64,000 nucleotides of DNA, taken from contig NZ_LQGV01000004.1 in NCBI RefSeq assembly GCF_001620065.1, forward strand, positions 248,001 through 312,000. The letters run 5' to 3'. Below, piece by piece: positions 48,560-57,194 of this stretch. The notes under the pieces are model-generated. The model saw only the letters and a list, made by a program, of their open reading frames with translations, had not been told where the DNA came from and did not search any database. The stretch is from Microbacterium sp. TNHR37B. Lineage in GTDB: Bacteria > Actinomycetota > Actinomycetes > Actinomycetales > Microbacteriaceae. Each line of letters opens with the position of its first letter. The stretch's first letter is position 1. The position numbers were made by a program, and so were the translations under genes.

Positions 48560-49408
48560 ATGACCGATCGCGCGAGCACGATGGAGTTCCCCGTGAGCCA
48601 GCAGGATCCGAAGACCAGCGCTTCCCCGGCGACCAGCGCTTCCCCGGCGACCAGCGCTTTCCCGAAGACCAGCGCTTCCCCCGCGACGAGCGCCTTCCCG
48701 GCCGAGGTGGAGGCGGAGATCGCGCGCGTCCGCGCCGACGTCGCGGCACTGCACGCCGAGCTCGTCCGGTACGCGCTCATCGTCTGGACGGGCGGAAACG
48801 TCTCCGGCCGCGTACGCGTGGGCGACGACCCGGAGCGCGACCTGTTCGTCATCAAGCCGTCCGGAGTCTCGTACGACGACCTGGCGCCGGAGAACATGAT
48901 CCTCTGCGACCTCGACGGCAACGTCATCCCGGGCACCCCGGGAAGCGACCGGTCGCCCTCCAGCGACACCGCCGCACACGCCTACGTCTACCGGCACATG
49001 CCCGAGGTCGGCGGCGTCGTGCACACGCACTCCACGTACGGCGTCGCCTGGGCGGCCCGCGGCGAGGAGATCCCCTGCGTCATCACGGCGATGGCGGACG
49101 AGTTCGGGGGCCCGATTCCCGTCGGACCCTTCGCGATCATCGGCGACGACTCGATCGGACGCGGGATCGTCGAGACGTTGCGAGGCCACCGGAGCCGCGG
49201 CGTGCTCATGCAGAACCACGGACCGTTCACGATCGGGGCCTCGGCGAAGGACGCCGTGAAGGCCGCAGTCATGCTCGAGGATGTCGCCCGCACGGTGCAC
49301 ATCGCACGCCAGGGCGGTGAGCTGATCCCCCTGCCGCAGGAGGCGATCGACGCTCTGTACGACCGTTACCAGAACGTCTACGGACAGAACACGGACGACC
49401 GCCGATGA
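48560..49408 (+). CDS. araD: L-ribulose-5-phosphate 4-epimerase with repeat N terminus
   Basis: The 282-residue class II aldolase-family protein interconverts L-ribulose-5-phosphate and D-xylulose-5-phosphate. It shows WTGGNVSGRV, zinc ligands His155 and His157 in VVHTHSTYG, and His220 in MQNHGPF. The first 50 residues are an extension made of five copies of TSA(S/F)P(A/K) at residues 19-48, encoded by an 18-bp DNA repeat; the enzyme proper starts near Glu49. The ATG at 48560 has a GGAG ribosome binding site six bases upstream; starts at 48581 and 48593 are possible but all include the repeat. araB follows with an ATGA overlap. Confidence 0.9.
   Translation: MTDRASTMEFPVSQQDPKTSASPATSASPATSAFPKTSASPATSAFPAEVEAEIARVRADVAALHAELVRYALIVWTGGNVSGRVRVGDDPERDLFVIKPSGVSYDDLAPENMILCDLDGNVIPGTPGSDRSPSSDTAAHAYVYRHMPEVGGVVHTHSTYGVAWAARGEEIPCVITAMADEFGGPIPVGPFAIIGDDSIGRGIVETLRGHRSRGVLMQNHGPFTIGASAKDAVKAAVMLEDVARTVHIARQGGELIPLPQEAIDALYDRYQNVYGQNTDDRR
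48614..48703 (+). repeat. 18-bp tandem repeat inside araD
   Basis: Five imperfect copies of an 18-base unit (ACCAGCGCTTCCCCGGCG type) encode the TSASPA repeats at residues 19-48 of the epimerase. The reading frame is kept in every copy. Copy differences are mostly S/F and A/K codon changes. Because the unit length is a multiple of three, copy number can change without breaking the enzyme. Confidence 0.85.
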
Positions 49409-50997
49409 GCGCCGCCGACGCCCGTGAGCAGATCGTCCGGGCACGCACGACGCTCGGGATCGAACTGGGATCGACCCGCATCAAGGCCTGCCTCATCGAC
49501 GCCGACGACCCCACCACCGTCCTCGCCGTCGGCAGCCACGAGTGGGAGAACGCTTTCGTGGACAGGCTGTGGACGTATGCGGAAGAGGAGGTCTGGGCGG
49601 GCCTGCGCGCCGCGTACGCCGCCCTCGTCGACGACGTCCGCGCGCGGCACGGCGTTCCCCTGGAGACGGTCGGAGCCCTGGGCGTGTCCGCCATGATGCA
49701 CGGCTACCTCGCTCTCGACGGGGAAGGACGGCTCCTCGTCCCCTTCCGCACGTGGCGCAACACCAACACGGGCGCCGCGGCGGCGGAGCTCAGCGAGCTG
49801 CTGGGCGTGAACATCCCGCTCCGCTGGTCGATCGCGCACCTGCGCCAGGCGATCCTCGACGCCGAGCCCCACGTCTCCGCGATTCACGGCATCACGACGC
49901 TCGCCGGCTTCGTGCACGAGCGCCTCACCGGACGCCGCGTGCTCGGCGTCGGTGACGCCTCCGGCGTGTTCCCGATCGACAGCGCCACGCGTGATTACGA
50001 CGAACGACTCGTCGCGCTCTACGACCAGCGCACGGGCTCGGCCCCGCGCCCGCTTCGCGACCTCCTGCCCGAGGTGCTGGTCGCGGGCGCCGATGCCGGA
50101 CGGCTCACCGAGGACGGCGCTGCGCTCCTGGACCCCACGGGAACGCTCCGGCCGGGTATCCCCTTCTGTCCGCCCGAGGGCGATGCGGGGACGGGAATGG
50201 TCGCCACCGCGTCGGTCGCACCGCGGACCGGGAACGTCTCGGCGGGAACGAGCATCTTCGCGATGGTCGTCCTGGAGAGGCCCCTCGCGCACCCCCACCA
50301 CGAGCTCGACCTCGTGACCACGCCCGCCGGCGATGCGGTGGCGATGGTCCACTGCAACAACGGCGCGAGCGAGCTGGCGGCCTGGGTCGACCTCTTCCGC
50401 CGCTTCGCCGAGGCAGGAGGCTCAGCGCTTCCCGCCGATGCCGTCTACGGCACGCTTTTCGCCGAGGCGCTGGCCGGTGAGGCCGATGCCGGCGGGCTGC
50501 TGGCCTACAACCATCTCGCGGGGGAGCCGATCGTCGGCACCGATGAGGGCAGGCCCCTCGTCGTCCGCACGCCGGAGAGCAGGCTCACCCTCGCGAACTT
50601 CATGCGCGCGCAGCTCTACGGCGTGTTCGCGACGCTCAGCCTCGGCATGCGGGTGCTCGACGGCGAGGGCGTCGAGCTCGACCGGATGTTCGCCCACGGC
50701 GGGATGTTCCGCACCGCCGGGGTCGCGCAGCGTTTCCTCGCTGCCGCCCTCAACGCTCCCGTCGCCGTCGACGACCGCGCCTCGGAAGGCGGAGCGTGGG
50801 GGATCGCGGTGCTCGCGTCCTACCTCATCGACGGCGAGGGCGCGGCCCTCGGTGACTACCTCGCCGATCGCGTCTTCGCGGCGACCGCCCTCACCGTCGC
50901 CGACCCCGACCCGGCCGACGTGGCCGGGTACGCCGCCTACCTCGACCGATACGCCGCGGGTCTCGCCGCCGAGCGCGCCGCCGTCGAGGCTCTCTGA
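49405..50997 (+). CDS. araB: FGGY-family carbohydrate kinase, probable L-ribulokinase
   Basis: The 530-residue kinase has the FGGY fold: N-terminal GIELGSTRIKACLID (about 18-32), the substrate region VSAMMHGYLALD and PFRTWRNTNTG, and C-terminal ATP-binding segments FAHGGMFRTAGVAQRFLAAALN and SEGGAWGIAVLAS. It is of the alternative ribulokinase type rather than the E. coli AraB type. Its place between araD and araA makes phosphorylation of L-ribulose by ATP the likely role. The ATG overlaps the araD stop by four bases; the stop is 31 bases before araA. Confidence 0.87.
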   Translation: MSAADAREQIVRARTTLGIELGSTRIKACLIDADDPTTVLAVGSHEWENAFVDRLWTYAEEEVWAGLRAAYAALVDDVRARHGVPLETVGALGVSAMMHGYLALDGEGRLLVPFRTWRNTNTGAAAAELSELLGVNIPLRWSIAHLRQAILDAEPHVSAIHGITTLAGFVHERLTGRRVLGVGDASGVFPIDSATRDYDERLVALYDQRTGSAPRPLRDLLPEVLVAGADAGRLTEDGAALLDPTGTLRPGIPFCPPEGDAGTGMVATASVAPRTGNVSAGTSIFAMVVLERPLAHPHHELDLVTTPAGDAVAMVHCNNGASELAAWVDLFRRFAEAGGSALPADAVYGTLFAEALAGEADAGGLLAYNHLAGEPIVGTDEGRPLVVRTPESRLTLANFMRAQLYGVFATLSLGMRVLDGEGVELDRMFAHGGMFRTAGVAQRFLAAALNAPVAVDDRASEGGAWGIAVLASYLIDGEGAALGDYLADRVFAATALTVADPDPADVAGYAAYLDRYAAGLAAERAAVEAL

Positions 50998-51028
50998 CCC
51001 TCTTTCCCCTCTCGACTAGGAGTTCCTC

Positions 51029-52531
51029 ATGGCCCTCAACACCTCGCTCGATTCGTACACCGTCTGGTTCGTCACCGGCAGCCAGCACCTCTACGGGGAG
51101 GAGACGCTCCGCCAGGTCGCGGCGCAGTCGCAGGCGGTCGCGGAAGGCCTCGCCGGGCTCCCGGTCCGCGTCGAGTGGAAGCCGGTGCTCACCGACTCCG
51201 ACGCCATCCGGCGCTTGGCTCTCGACGCCAACGCCGACGACTCGGTCATCGGCGTCATCGCCTGGATGCACACCTTCAGCCCCGCCAAGATGTGGATCTC
51301 GGGTCTGGACGCACTGCAGAAGCCGCTCCTCCACCTCCACACGCAGGCCAACGTCGAGCTGCCCTGGGCCGACATCGACTTCGACTTCATGAACCTCAAC
51401 CAGGCCGCGCACGGCGACCGCGAGTTCGGGTACATCCAGACGCGGCTGGGGGTCGCCCGCAAGACCGTGGTCGGCCACGTCTCGAACCCGGCGGTCCTCC
51501 GGCAGGTGGAGGACTGGCAGCGGGCCGCCGCCGGCTGGCAGGCCGTCCGCACCCTCAAGCTCGCCCGCTTCGGCGACAACATGCGCTATGTCGCGGTCAC
51601 CGAGGGCGACAAGACCGAGGCCGAGCTGCGCTTCGGCGTGCAGGTGAACACGTGGGGCGTCAACGAGCTCGCCGACGCGGTCGCTGCCGCCTCCGACGCC
51701 GACATCGACGCTCTCGTGCAGGTGTATCTCGACGAGTACGACGTGGCTCCGGAGCTGCGACCCGGTGCCGAGCGGCACAGCTCGCTCCGCGACGGCGCCG
51801 CGATCGAGCTCGGGCTGCGCTCGTTCCTGGAGGAGGGCGGATTCGGCGCGTTCACGACCTCGTTCGAGGACCTCGGCGCACTCACGCAGCTTCCGGGGCT
51901 CGCGGTGCAGCGGCTCATGGCCGAGGGCTACGGCTTCGGCGCCGAGGGGGACTGGAAGACGGCGATCCTCGTCCGCGTCGCCAACGTCATGGGGGCGGGC
52001 CTCCCGGGCGGGGCCTCGCTGATGGAGGACTACACCTACGACCTCGTCGCGGGGGAGGAGAAGATCCTCGGCGCCCACATGCTCGAGGTCGCCCCGTCGC
52101 TGACGAGCGCGCGTCCCCGGCTGGAGGTGCACCCGCTCGGCATCGGCGGCAAGGACGACCCGGTCCGCCTCGTCTTCACCGCCGACCCGGGGCCTGCGCT
52201 GGTGGTGGCGATGAGCGACATGCGCGACCGCTTCCGCCTCGTCGCCAACGTGGTCGAGAACGTCGAGGCCCCCGATCTGCCGCAGCTCCCCGTGGGCCGC
52301 GCGGTCTGGAAGCCGGCGCCGGACTTCGCCACGAGCGCGGCGTGCTGGCTCACCGCCGGTGCGGCGCACCATACTGTCATGACGACCGCCGTCGGTATCG
52401 AGGTGTTCCGTGACTTCGCGGAGATCGCCCGGACCGAGCTCCTCGTGATCGACGAGGCGACGACGGTGCGTGACTTCCAGCGGGAGATCCGTTGGAACCA
52501 GGCCTATTACCGACTCGCACAGGGACTCTGA
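51029..52531 (+). CDS. araA: L-arabinose isomerase
   Basis: The 500-residue protein is a clear AraA: it starts [22 protein letters not shown], contains [15 protein letters not shown] near 87-101, [33 protein letters not shown] near 110-140, and [19 protein letters not shown]. The Mn2+ ligand set (Glu near 306 and 331, His near 348 and 447) falls in conserved segments. It isomerises L-arabinose to L-ribulose in the cytosol. CTAGGAGTTC supplies the ribosome binding site before the ATG. Third gene of the araDBA operon. Confidence 0.96.
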   Translation: MALNTSLDSYTVWFVTGSQHLYGEETLRQVAAQSQAVAEGLAGLPVRVEWKPVLTDSDAIRRLALDANADDSVIGVIAWMHTFSPAKMWISGLDALQKPLLHLHTQANVELPWADIDFDFMNLNQAAHGDREFGYIQTRLGVARKTVVGHVSNPAVLRQVEDWQRAAAGWQAVRTLKLARFGDNMRYVAVTEGDKTEAELRFGVQVNTWGVNELADAVAAASDADIDALVQVYLDEYDVAPELRPGAERHSSLRDGAAIELGLRSFLEEGGFGAFTTSFEDLGALTQLPGLAVQRLMAEGYGFGAEGDWKTAILVRVANVMGAGLPGGASLMEDYTYDLVAGEEKILGAHMLEVAPSLTSARPRLEVHPLGIGGKDDPVRLVFTADPGPALVVAMSDMRDRFRLVANVVENVEAPDLPQLPVGRAVWKPAPDFATSAACWLTAGAAHHTVMTTAVGIEVFRDFAEIARTELLVIDEATTVRDFQREIRWNQAYYRLAQGL

Positions 52532-52536
52532 CACTC

Positions 52537-53487
52537 ATGGCACGCACTCCGCTCTCCGGCACGCAGTACACGCTCCGAGCGGGTGATGACGAGGCGGTGA
52601 TCGCGAGCATCGGGGCCTCCCTGCGGCTCTATCGCCGCGGCGGCCGCGATCTCGTGGTCCCCTTCGATGCCGACGAGGTGCGCCCGGGCTACCGGGGCGC
52701 GACGCTGGCGCCGTGGCCGAACCGCATCGTCGACGGTGCCTACACGGTCGAGGGCACGGCGTATCAGACGGCCCTGACCGAGCCCGAGCGCCATCACGCG
52801 CTTCACGGCCTGGTCGCATGGCTCGATTTCGAGGCGATCGATCGCGGCCCTGATCATGTGACCCTCGCCGCGGTGATCCAGCCGCAGCTCGGCTATCCCT
52901 GGCGGGTGCGAGTGGAGACGACCTACACGCTGGCGGCGGACGGTCTCACGCAGCGCGTCGCGGCCACCAACGAGAGCGACCGTCGGGCCCCGTTCGGCAC
53001 CGGTCCCCATCCCTACCTCGTGGCCGGGTCGCATCCGCTCGACGAGTGGATCCTCCACCTCCCCGCCGACGAGGTGCTGGAGGTCACGGCCGATCGCCTG
53101 TCGCCGGTGGCGCTGGCGGGAGTGGACTCCGACGCCGAGCGCTTCGACTTCCGCACGCCCCGCGCGATCGGCGTCGCCGAGATCGACCACGCGTTCACCG
53201 CGTTGCACCGGGACGACGCGGGCGCCGCGACGGTGCGCCTGACCGATCCCGCCGATGGCACGGGCGTCGCGATCACGTGGGATCGGGGCTGCCCGTGGGT
53301 GCAGGTGCACACCGCCGACCAGCCCGGCGGCCCGGGGGCACCGGCGCACCGGGCCGGGCTGGCGGTGGAGCCGATGACGTGCGCTCCCGACGCCTTCAAC
53401 GCGGACGCCTACCCGTACGACGCCGGACTCCTCCTGATCGAGCCGGGAGCGACCGCGGGGGCGTCCTGGCGGATCTCGCCGCTCTGA
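52537..53487 (+). CDS. aldose 1-epimerase family protein
   Basis: The 316-residue protein has the galactose-mutarotase fold. Visible features are the APWPNRIVDGAY segment, a catalytic His in HALHGLVAW (about 86-92), a second His in GTGPHPYLVAG, and GLAVEPMTCAPDAFNAD near the C terminus. It interconverts alpha and beta anomers, here probably of L-arabinose entering the pathway. The ATG at 52537 is only 5 bases after the araA stop, so it is the last gene of the ara operon. The downstream gene is convergent, with an 18-base gap. Confidence 0.9.
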   Translation: MARTPLSGTQYTLRAGDDEAVIASIGASLRLYRRGGRDLVVPFDADEVRPGYRGATLAPWPNRIVDGAYTVEGTAYQTALTEPERHHALHGLVAWLDFEAIDRGPDHVTLAAVIQPQLGYPWRVRVETTYTLAADGLTQRVAATNESDRRAPFGTGPHPYLVAGSHPLDEWILHLPADEVLEVTADRLSPVALAGVDSDAERFDFRTPRAIGVAEIDHAFTALHRDDAGAATVRLTDPADGTGVAITWDRGCPWVQVHTADQPGGPGAPAHRAGLAVEPMTCAPDAFNADAYPYDAGLLLIEPGATAGASWRISPL

Positions 53488-53505
53488 GCCGGTTCCGCGG
53501 CGAGA

Positions 53506-54021
53506 TCAGTGACCGTGGCCGTGGTCGGTGACGAACGTGTGCGCGCCGTGGTCAGGGGCCAGGCGTCCCGCCTCGGTCGAGGCGAGCGCGGGCGTGACGA
53601 GGGCCGCGACCACGACGGCCGCCGCGAGGAGGCCACCCATCCCGGACCCTGACGACGCCCGGCGGGGTGCCGCCGGGCGTGCGCTGCGACGGAGGACGAC
53701 GGCGGTGGATGCCCCCGCGACGGCGGACAGTGCCGTGGCGACCGCCACCGCGAGTACCGACACGTGGACGGCGTCCACCGCGAGCGCACCGGCGGTCAGG
53801 AGCACTCCCGACACGGCGATCCCGATGCCGAGGCGGGGGTGGCGCGCCCGGGAAAGCCACACCACCCCCCAAGCGAGGGTCGCCGCTCCCGCGACCGCGA
53901 GGACGACGCCGTAGGGGCGGCCGGCTCCGCTGGAACCGGCGGTGAGCATGCCCGCGCCGGTGGCCAGCTGGATCAGCCCCGCGCCCCACGACGCGAGCGC
54001 CGGCCACGCCTGCAGACGCAT
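53506..54021 (-). CDS. membrane protein with His-rich C terminus
   Basis: The 171-residue protein has about five hydrophobic segments (GAGLIQLATGAGMLTAG, YGVVLAVAGAATLAWGVVW, LGIGIAVSGVLLTAGAL, VLAVAVATALSAVAGAST, MGGLLAAAVVVAALVTPALA) and ends DHGAHTFVTDHGHGH. The C-terminal His/Asp cluster could bind a metal. No family is recognised. The ATG at 54021 was chosen because it follows the DUF4383 stop by 2 bases; the longer upstream frame is a shadow of that gene. Probably co-transcribed with the DUF4383 gene. Function unknown. Confidence 0.72.
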   Translation of the reverse strand: MRLQAWPALASWGAGLIQLATGAGMLTAGSSGAGRPYGVVLAVAGAATLAWGVVWLSRARHPRLGIGIAVSGVLLTAGALAVDAVHVSVLAVAVATALSAVAGASTAVVLRRSARPAAPRRASSGSGMGGLLAAAVVVAALVTPALASTEAGRLAPDHGAHTFVTDHGHGH

Positions 54022-54023
54022 CG

Positions 54024-54434
54024 TCAGGCCGTCAGCGTGCGGCCGTGCGCGCGCTCGGCGCCGATTCCCACACCCAGGAGCACCAGAGCGCTGGCGAGGT
54101 GCAGGAAGTGGTCGAAGGTGTTGAGGGCCAGGATGTTCGCGGCCGTACCGACGAGGAAGAAGCCGGCGATGCCCAGGAGCAGGTACGCGGCGCCCACGAC
54201 GGTGTTGGTGGCCTTGGCCGCGCGAGCCGACGACAGTCCGGCGATCAGCAGGGCCGCGCCGATCAGCAGGTGGGCGACGTTGTGGAGCGGGTTGACCTCG
54301 AAGATCCCGAGGAGGAGCCCGCCGCTCGTGGAGAGAAAGCCGACGCCGCCGGTGACGGCGAAGCCCAGCGCGCCGACCAGCAGGTAGACGGCTCCGAAGA
54401 CGGTCGCGACGAGGCGATTGGGTGACGTGCGCAT
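54024..54434 (-). CDS. DUF4383 membrane protein
   Basis: The 136-residue protein is a typical DUF4383 four-helix membrane protein: RLVATVFGAVYLLVGALGF, then GGLLLGIFEVNPLHNVAHLLIGAALL, VGAAYLLLGIAGFFLVG and NTFDHFLHLASALVLLGVG. Conserved His residues in NPLHNVAHLL and FDHFLHL are family hallmarks. The ATG at 54434 (MRTSPNRL) fits the family; a longer start at 54491 is less likely. Function unknown. Confidence 0.85.
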   Translation of the reverse strand: MRTSPNRLVATVFGAVYLLVGALGFAVTGGVGFLSTSGGLLLGIFEVNPLHNVAHLLIGAALLIAGLSSARAAKATNTVVGAAYLLLGIAGFFLVGTAANILALNTFDHFLHLASALVLLGVGIGAERAHGRTLTA

Positions 54435-54533
54435 GAGAGAGACCTCCGGTCCGGACGCGACGGTCGCCGCGTCTCGGGAGTTGTTCGGCACCGAGTCCCG
54501 ATCGGATGGGCGGCACGCGGAGCCGGACAGCAG

Positions 54534-54563
54534 AAAGGCCCCGGAGTACTCTCCGAGGCCCTT
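54534..54563 (-). terminator. terminator hairpin after the small helical gene
   Basis: A 13-bp, mostly perfect stem (plus-strand arms AAAGGCCCCGGAG at 54534-54546 and CTCCGAGGCCCTT at 54551-54563, 4-base loop) lies 22 bases past the stop of the 66-residue gene on the minus strand. The 3' arm ends in a short T run (CCTTTCT), fitting an intrinsic terminator. Confidence 0.7.
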
Positions 54564-54585
54564 CGCATTCCGTGAGGTCGTCGCC

Positions 54586-54786
54586 TCACTTCTCGTCGCG
54601 CAGGTGCTCCTTGATGTCGTTGCGCCGCTCGACGGATTCCTTCTCGGCCTCGGCCTTCCTCACGTTCGCGTCAGCCTTGGCCTCGTCGACCTTGTCGCCG
54701 ATCTTGTCGGTGGTGTCCTCCCACCCCTCCTTGATCTTGCGTCCGGTCGTTTCGGCGACCTCTTTGGCGTCGTCCATGAATCCCAT
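54586..54786 (-). CDS. 66-residue charged helical stress-type protein
   Basis: The protein MGFMDDAKEVAETTGRKIKEGW... is almost entirely charged amphipathic helix, with Lys/Glu/Asp repeats (KIGDKVDEAKADANVRKAEAEKE). It resembles CsbD-type and MT0933-like small actinobacterial proteins by composition, though no clear family match can be claimed. The ATG at 54786 follows a GGGAG ribosome binding site, preferred over an upstream ATG. A terminator hairpin follows the stop. Such proteins are often induced in stationary phase or stress; that is inference. Confidence 0.7.
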   Translation of the reverse strand: MGFMDDAKEVAETTGRKIKEGWEDTTDKIGDKVDEAKADANVRKAEAEKESVERRNDIKEHLRDEK

Positions 54787-54900
54787 GACGTCTCCCTTCT
54801 GGCAGGCCACCACGAATCGGTGGTGTCACCGACCCTACGTGCCGAAGCGAGCCGGGGCACCGGGGTTGTCAGTGCCGATCGCGCGTGCTAATCACAGGAC

Positions 54901-55332
54901 ATGCGTTTCGAATCCGTCATGCGGCTCCAGGGCAACAACACCGGCATCGAGGTCCCGCCGGAGGTCGTCGAGGCGCTGGGCGGAGGGAAGCGGGCAGCGG
55001 TGGTAGTGTACGTCAACGGCTTCGAGTACCGGTCCACGATCGGGGTCATGGGTGGGCGGTTCCTCATCCCGTTCAGCTCGGACAAGCGTGCCGCGAGCGG
55101 GATCGCGGGCGGCGACGCCATCACGGTCGACCTGGAGCTCGACACGGCTCCGCGTACCGTCGAGGTGCCCACCGATCTCGCCGAGGCGCTCGATCGCGCG
55201 GGAGTGCGTTCGGCCTTCGACGGTCTGTCTCCGAGCGCCCGCAAAGCCCATGTGACGAACGTCGAGAGCGCGAAGGCCGCCGAGACCCGCGCGCGTCGCG
55301 TCGAGGCGATCGTGGGCACGCTCGGCGGCTGA
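54901..55332 (+). CDS. YdeI/DUF1905-type small protein
   Basis: The 143-residue protein has a DUF1905 beta-barrel part (about 1-95: GNNTGIEVPPEVVEALGGGKRAAVVVYVNGFEYRSTI) and a helical YdeI/OmpD-associated tail (LSPSARKAHVTNVESAKAAETRARRVEAIV). Members are stress-linked; the biochemical role is unknown. TTGTCA (54866-54871) and TAATCA (54889-54894) are a possible promoter with 17-base spacing. The -10 would end six bases before the ATG, suggesting a leaderless mRNA. Convergent with the following lipoprotein gene. Confidence 0.8.
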   Translation: MRFESVMRLQGNNTGIEVPPEVVEALGGGKRAAVVVYVNGFEYRSTIGVMGGRFLIPFSSDKRAASGIAGGDAITVDLELDTAPRTVEVPTDLAEALDRAGVRSAFDGLSPSARKAHVTNVESAKAAETRARRVEAIVGTLGG

Positions 55333-55352
55333 CTGCCCGCAGCGGCGGGCGC

Positions 55353-57179
55353 TCAGGGGCGCTGATCGTCGCCTCTGTCGCCTCCACCCATGCCTCCGCC
55401 TCCGCCCGGGCCGCCCCTCTCGGAGGAGGTCTGTTCTCCCGCCACCGCCGTGGCCAGCGAGGACGGCCCGGCGGATCCGCGCTCCGACAGCCCGCCCAGG
55501 ACCGTCGTGCCGGCGGAACCCCCCGACGTGAGGGTGTAGGTGTCCCCGTTGACGAGCGACGGGCCGGAGTAGACGACGCTCTGGGTCTGCTTGCTCGTCG
55601 TGAAGGTCGCCACCTCGTCGCCCGAGGAGTCGACGATCGTGAGCACCGTTCCGGCGCTGACCGCGCTGGGCAGCGTGAACTGGACCGAGGCCTGGTCGGA
55701 ATCTGCCGAGGGCGCCAGGGCCATGCCGGACGACCCCGCCGCCAGCAGCACGCCGCCGGAGATCGTCGCCCCGCCGTCGACGTCGAGTGCGCCGTTGTCG
55801 TTGCGGGTCGGACCGGACACGACGACGGTGCCGCCGGTCTGGGTGAGCGTGCCCTGGTTCACGTCGAGACCATCCCCTTCGGCATCCACGAGGAGCGTGC
55901 CGTCGCTGATGATGAGGGTGAGCTCGGCACTCCCCGCGTCGGGTTCTGAGACGTTCACCCCGTCGTCGCTGGTGGTGATCGAGGTCGCACCGCCCGAGAG
56001 GGTGATCTGGCCGCCTTCGAGGCCCTCCACCGCCTGCGTCACGGTGACCTCTCCGGCCGAGACCACCAGCTGCAGGTCGGCGTGTACGCCATCGTCGCCG
56101 GAGGCGAGGGTCAGCGTCGCTCCCGCCGCGTGCACGTACGCGTTCACGTTCACCGCGTCGTCGGCGGCGTCGATGTCGATCGTGCCGCCTTCGAAGACGG
56201 CGATCACCCCCGCCGAGACGCCCTTCGCCCCGCCGTCGGGGTCGCCGGTGCCGGCGCCGCCCCCCGAGACGATCGAGAGGGTTCCGCCGGTCGTGACGAC
56301 ATCGGTGGCGGCATCGATCCCGTCATCGTCGCTGACGATGTCGACTGTTCCCGCCGCCGCCAGCACGTAGCCGCGGGCCGCGTCTTCGTCGTTGTCGGAC
56401 TTCAGACCGTCGCCGCCGGCATCGACCGTGATGTCGCCGCCCCGGATGACGAGGTAGTCCTTTCCGCGGATGCCGTCGTCGGCGGCGGTCACCGTGAGGG
56501 CGCCCGACTGGATGACGAGGCCATCGCTGGAGGCGATGCCGTCGTTGCCGTTGCCGGTGACATCCAGAGACCCGGAGCCGGTGAGGGTGAGGTCGGCGGA
56601 GCTGTACAACGCGGCGTTCGCGTCGGCGTCGTCGGCGTAGCTCGATGCGTCGCTCAGGCTGTTCGTCGACCCGTCGGCAAGGATCACCACGGCCTCGTCG
56701 GCGGCGCGAACGTCGATGGCGGCACCGGCGGTCGTGTCGATGTCGACGCCGTCCAGGACGAGGCGCACCTGGCCGTCGGTATCGCTGTCGACGATCACCT
56801 GACCGCTGTAAGACCCGGAGAGGACATAGGTTCCCGGCTGCGAGATGACGACGGTCGCCCCGTCCACCGCGGCGCCGTCACCGGTGACCGTGGCGGCGGC
56901 GCCCGAGAGGGCGACGGTGGTCGCGCCGTCGGCGTCCCATTCCGCGTCGTCGCTCGTGTCGTGGGTCTCCTGGTCGCCGGCGAGGACGTCGGCGGCGGTC
57001 TGCATCGCGTCGGTCGTCCCGGTCGCCGAAGAGGTCGTCTCGGTGGTCGAGGAGCTCGTCGTGGAGCCGGGCGACGAGGTCGTCGCCACGGCGGAGCAGC
57101 CGGCCAGGGTGAGGCCGAGGGCCAGGGCCGGGGCGGCGAGCAGCCAGACGCGGCGGGCAGTGGAGGAGGTGGAGGTCAT
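55353..57179 (-). CDS. Cthe_2159-type carbohydrate-binding beta-helix lipoprotein
   Basis: The 608-residue protein has a lipoprotein signal (lipobox LAGC, Cys28), a Ser/Thr-rich linker (about 33-60), then a long repeated DG-rich region (about 90-520) with repeats such as ADDGIRGKDYLVIRGG, SDDDGIDAATDVV and EGDGLDVNQGTL. This is the pattern of the Cthe_2159 family, a beta-helix that binds Ca2+ and acidic polysaccharides. The C terminus is Gly-rich (RGGPGGGGGMGGGDRGDDQRP). It is the last gene of an operon with the VTC and DUF4956 genes, a combination seen across bacteria. It likely sits on the cell surface. Confidence 0.85.
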   Translation of the reverse strand: MTSTSSTARRVWLLAAPALALGLTLAGCSAVATTSSPGSTTSSSTTETTSSATGTTDAMQTAADVLAGDQETHDTSDDAEWDADGATTVALSGAAATVTGDGAAVDGATVVISQPGTYVLSGSYSGQVIVDSDTDGQVRLVLDGVDIDTTAGAAIDVRAADEAVVILADGSTNSLSDASSYADDADANAALYSSADLTLTGSGSLDVTGNGNDGIASSDGLVIQSGALTVTAADDGIRGKDYLVIRGGDITVDAGGDGLKSDNDEDAARGYVLAAAGTVDIVSDDDGIDAATDVVTTGGTLSIVSGGGAGTGDPDGGAKGVSAGVIAVFEGGTIDIDAADDAVNVNAYVHAAGATLTLASGDDGVHADLQLVVSAGEVTVTQAVEGLEGGQITLSGGATSITTSDDGVNVSEPDAGSAELTLIISDGTLLVDAEGDGLDVNQGTLTQTGGTVVVSGPTRNDNGALDVDGGATISGGVLLAAGSSGMALAPSADSDQASVQFTLPSAVSAGTVLTIVDSSGDEVATFTTSKQTQSVVYSGPSLVNGDTYTLTSGGSAGTTVLGGLSERGSAGPSSLATAVAGEQTSSERGGPGGGGGMGGGDRGDDQRP

Positions 57180-57194
57180 CGGAGGTCCTTTCGA

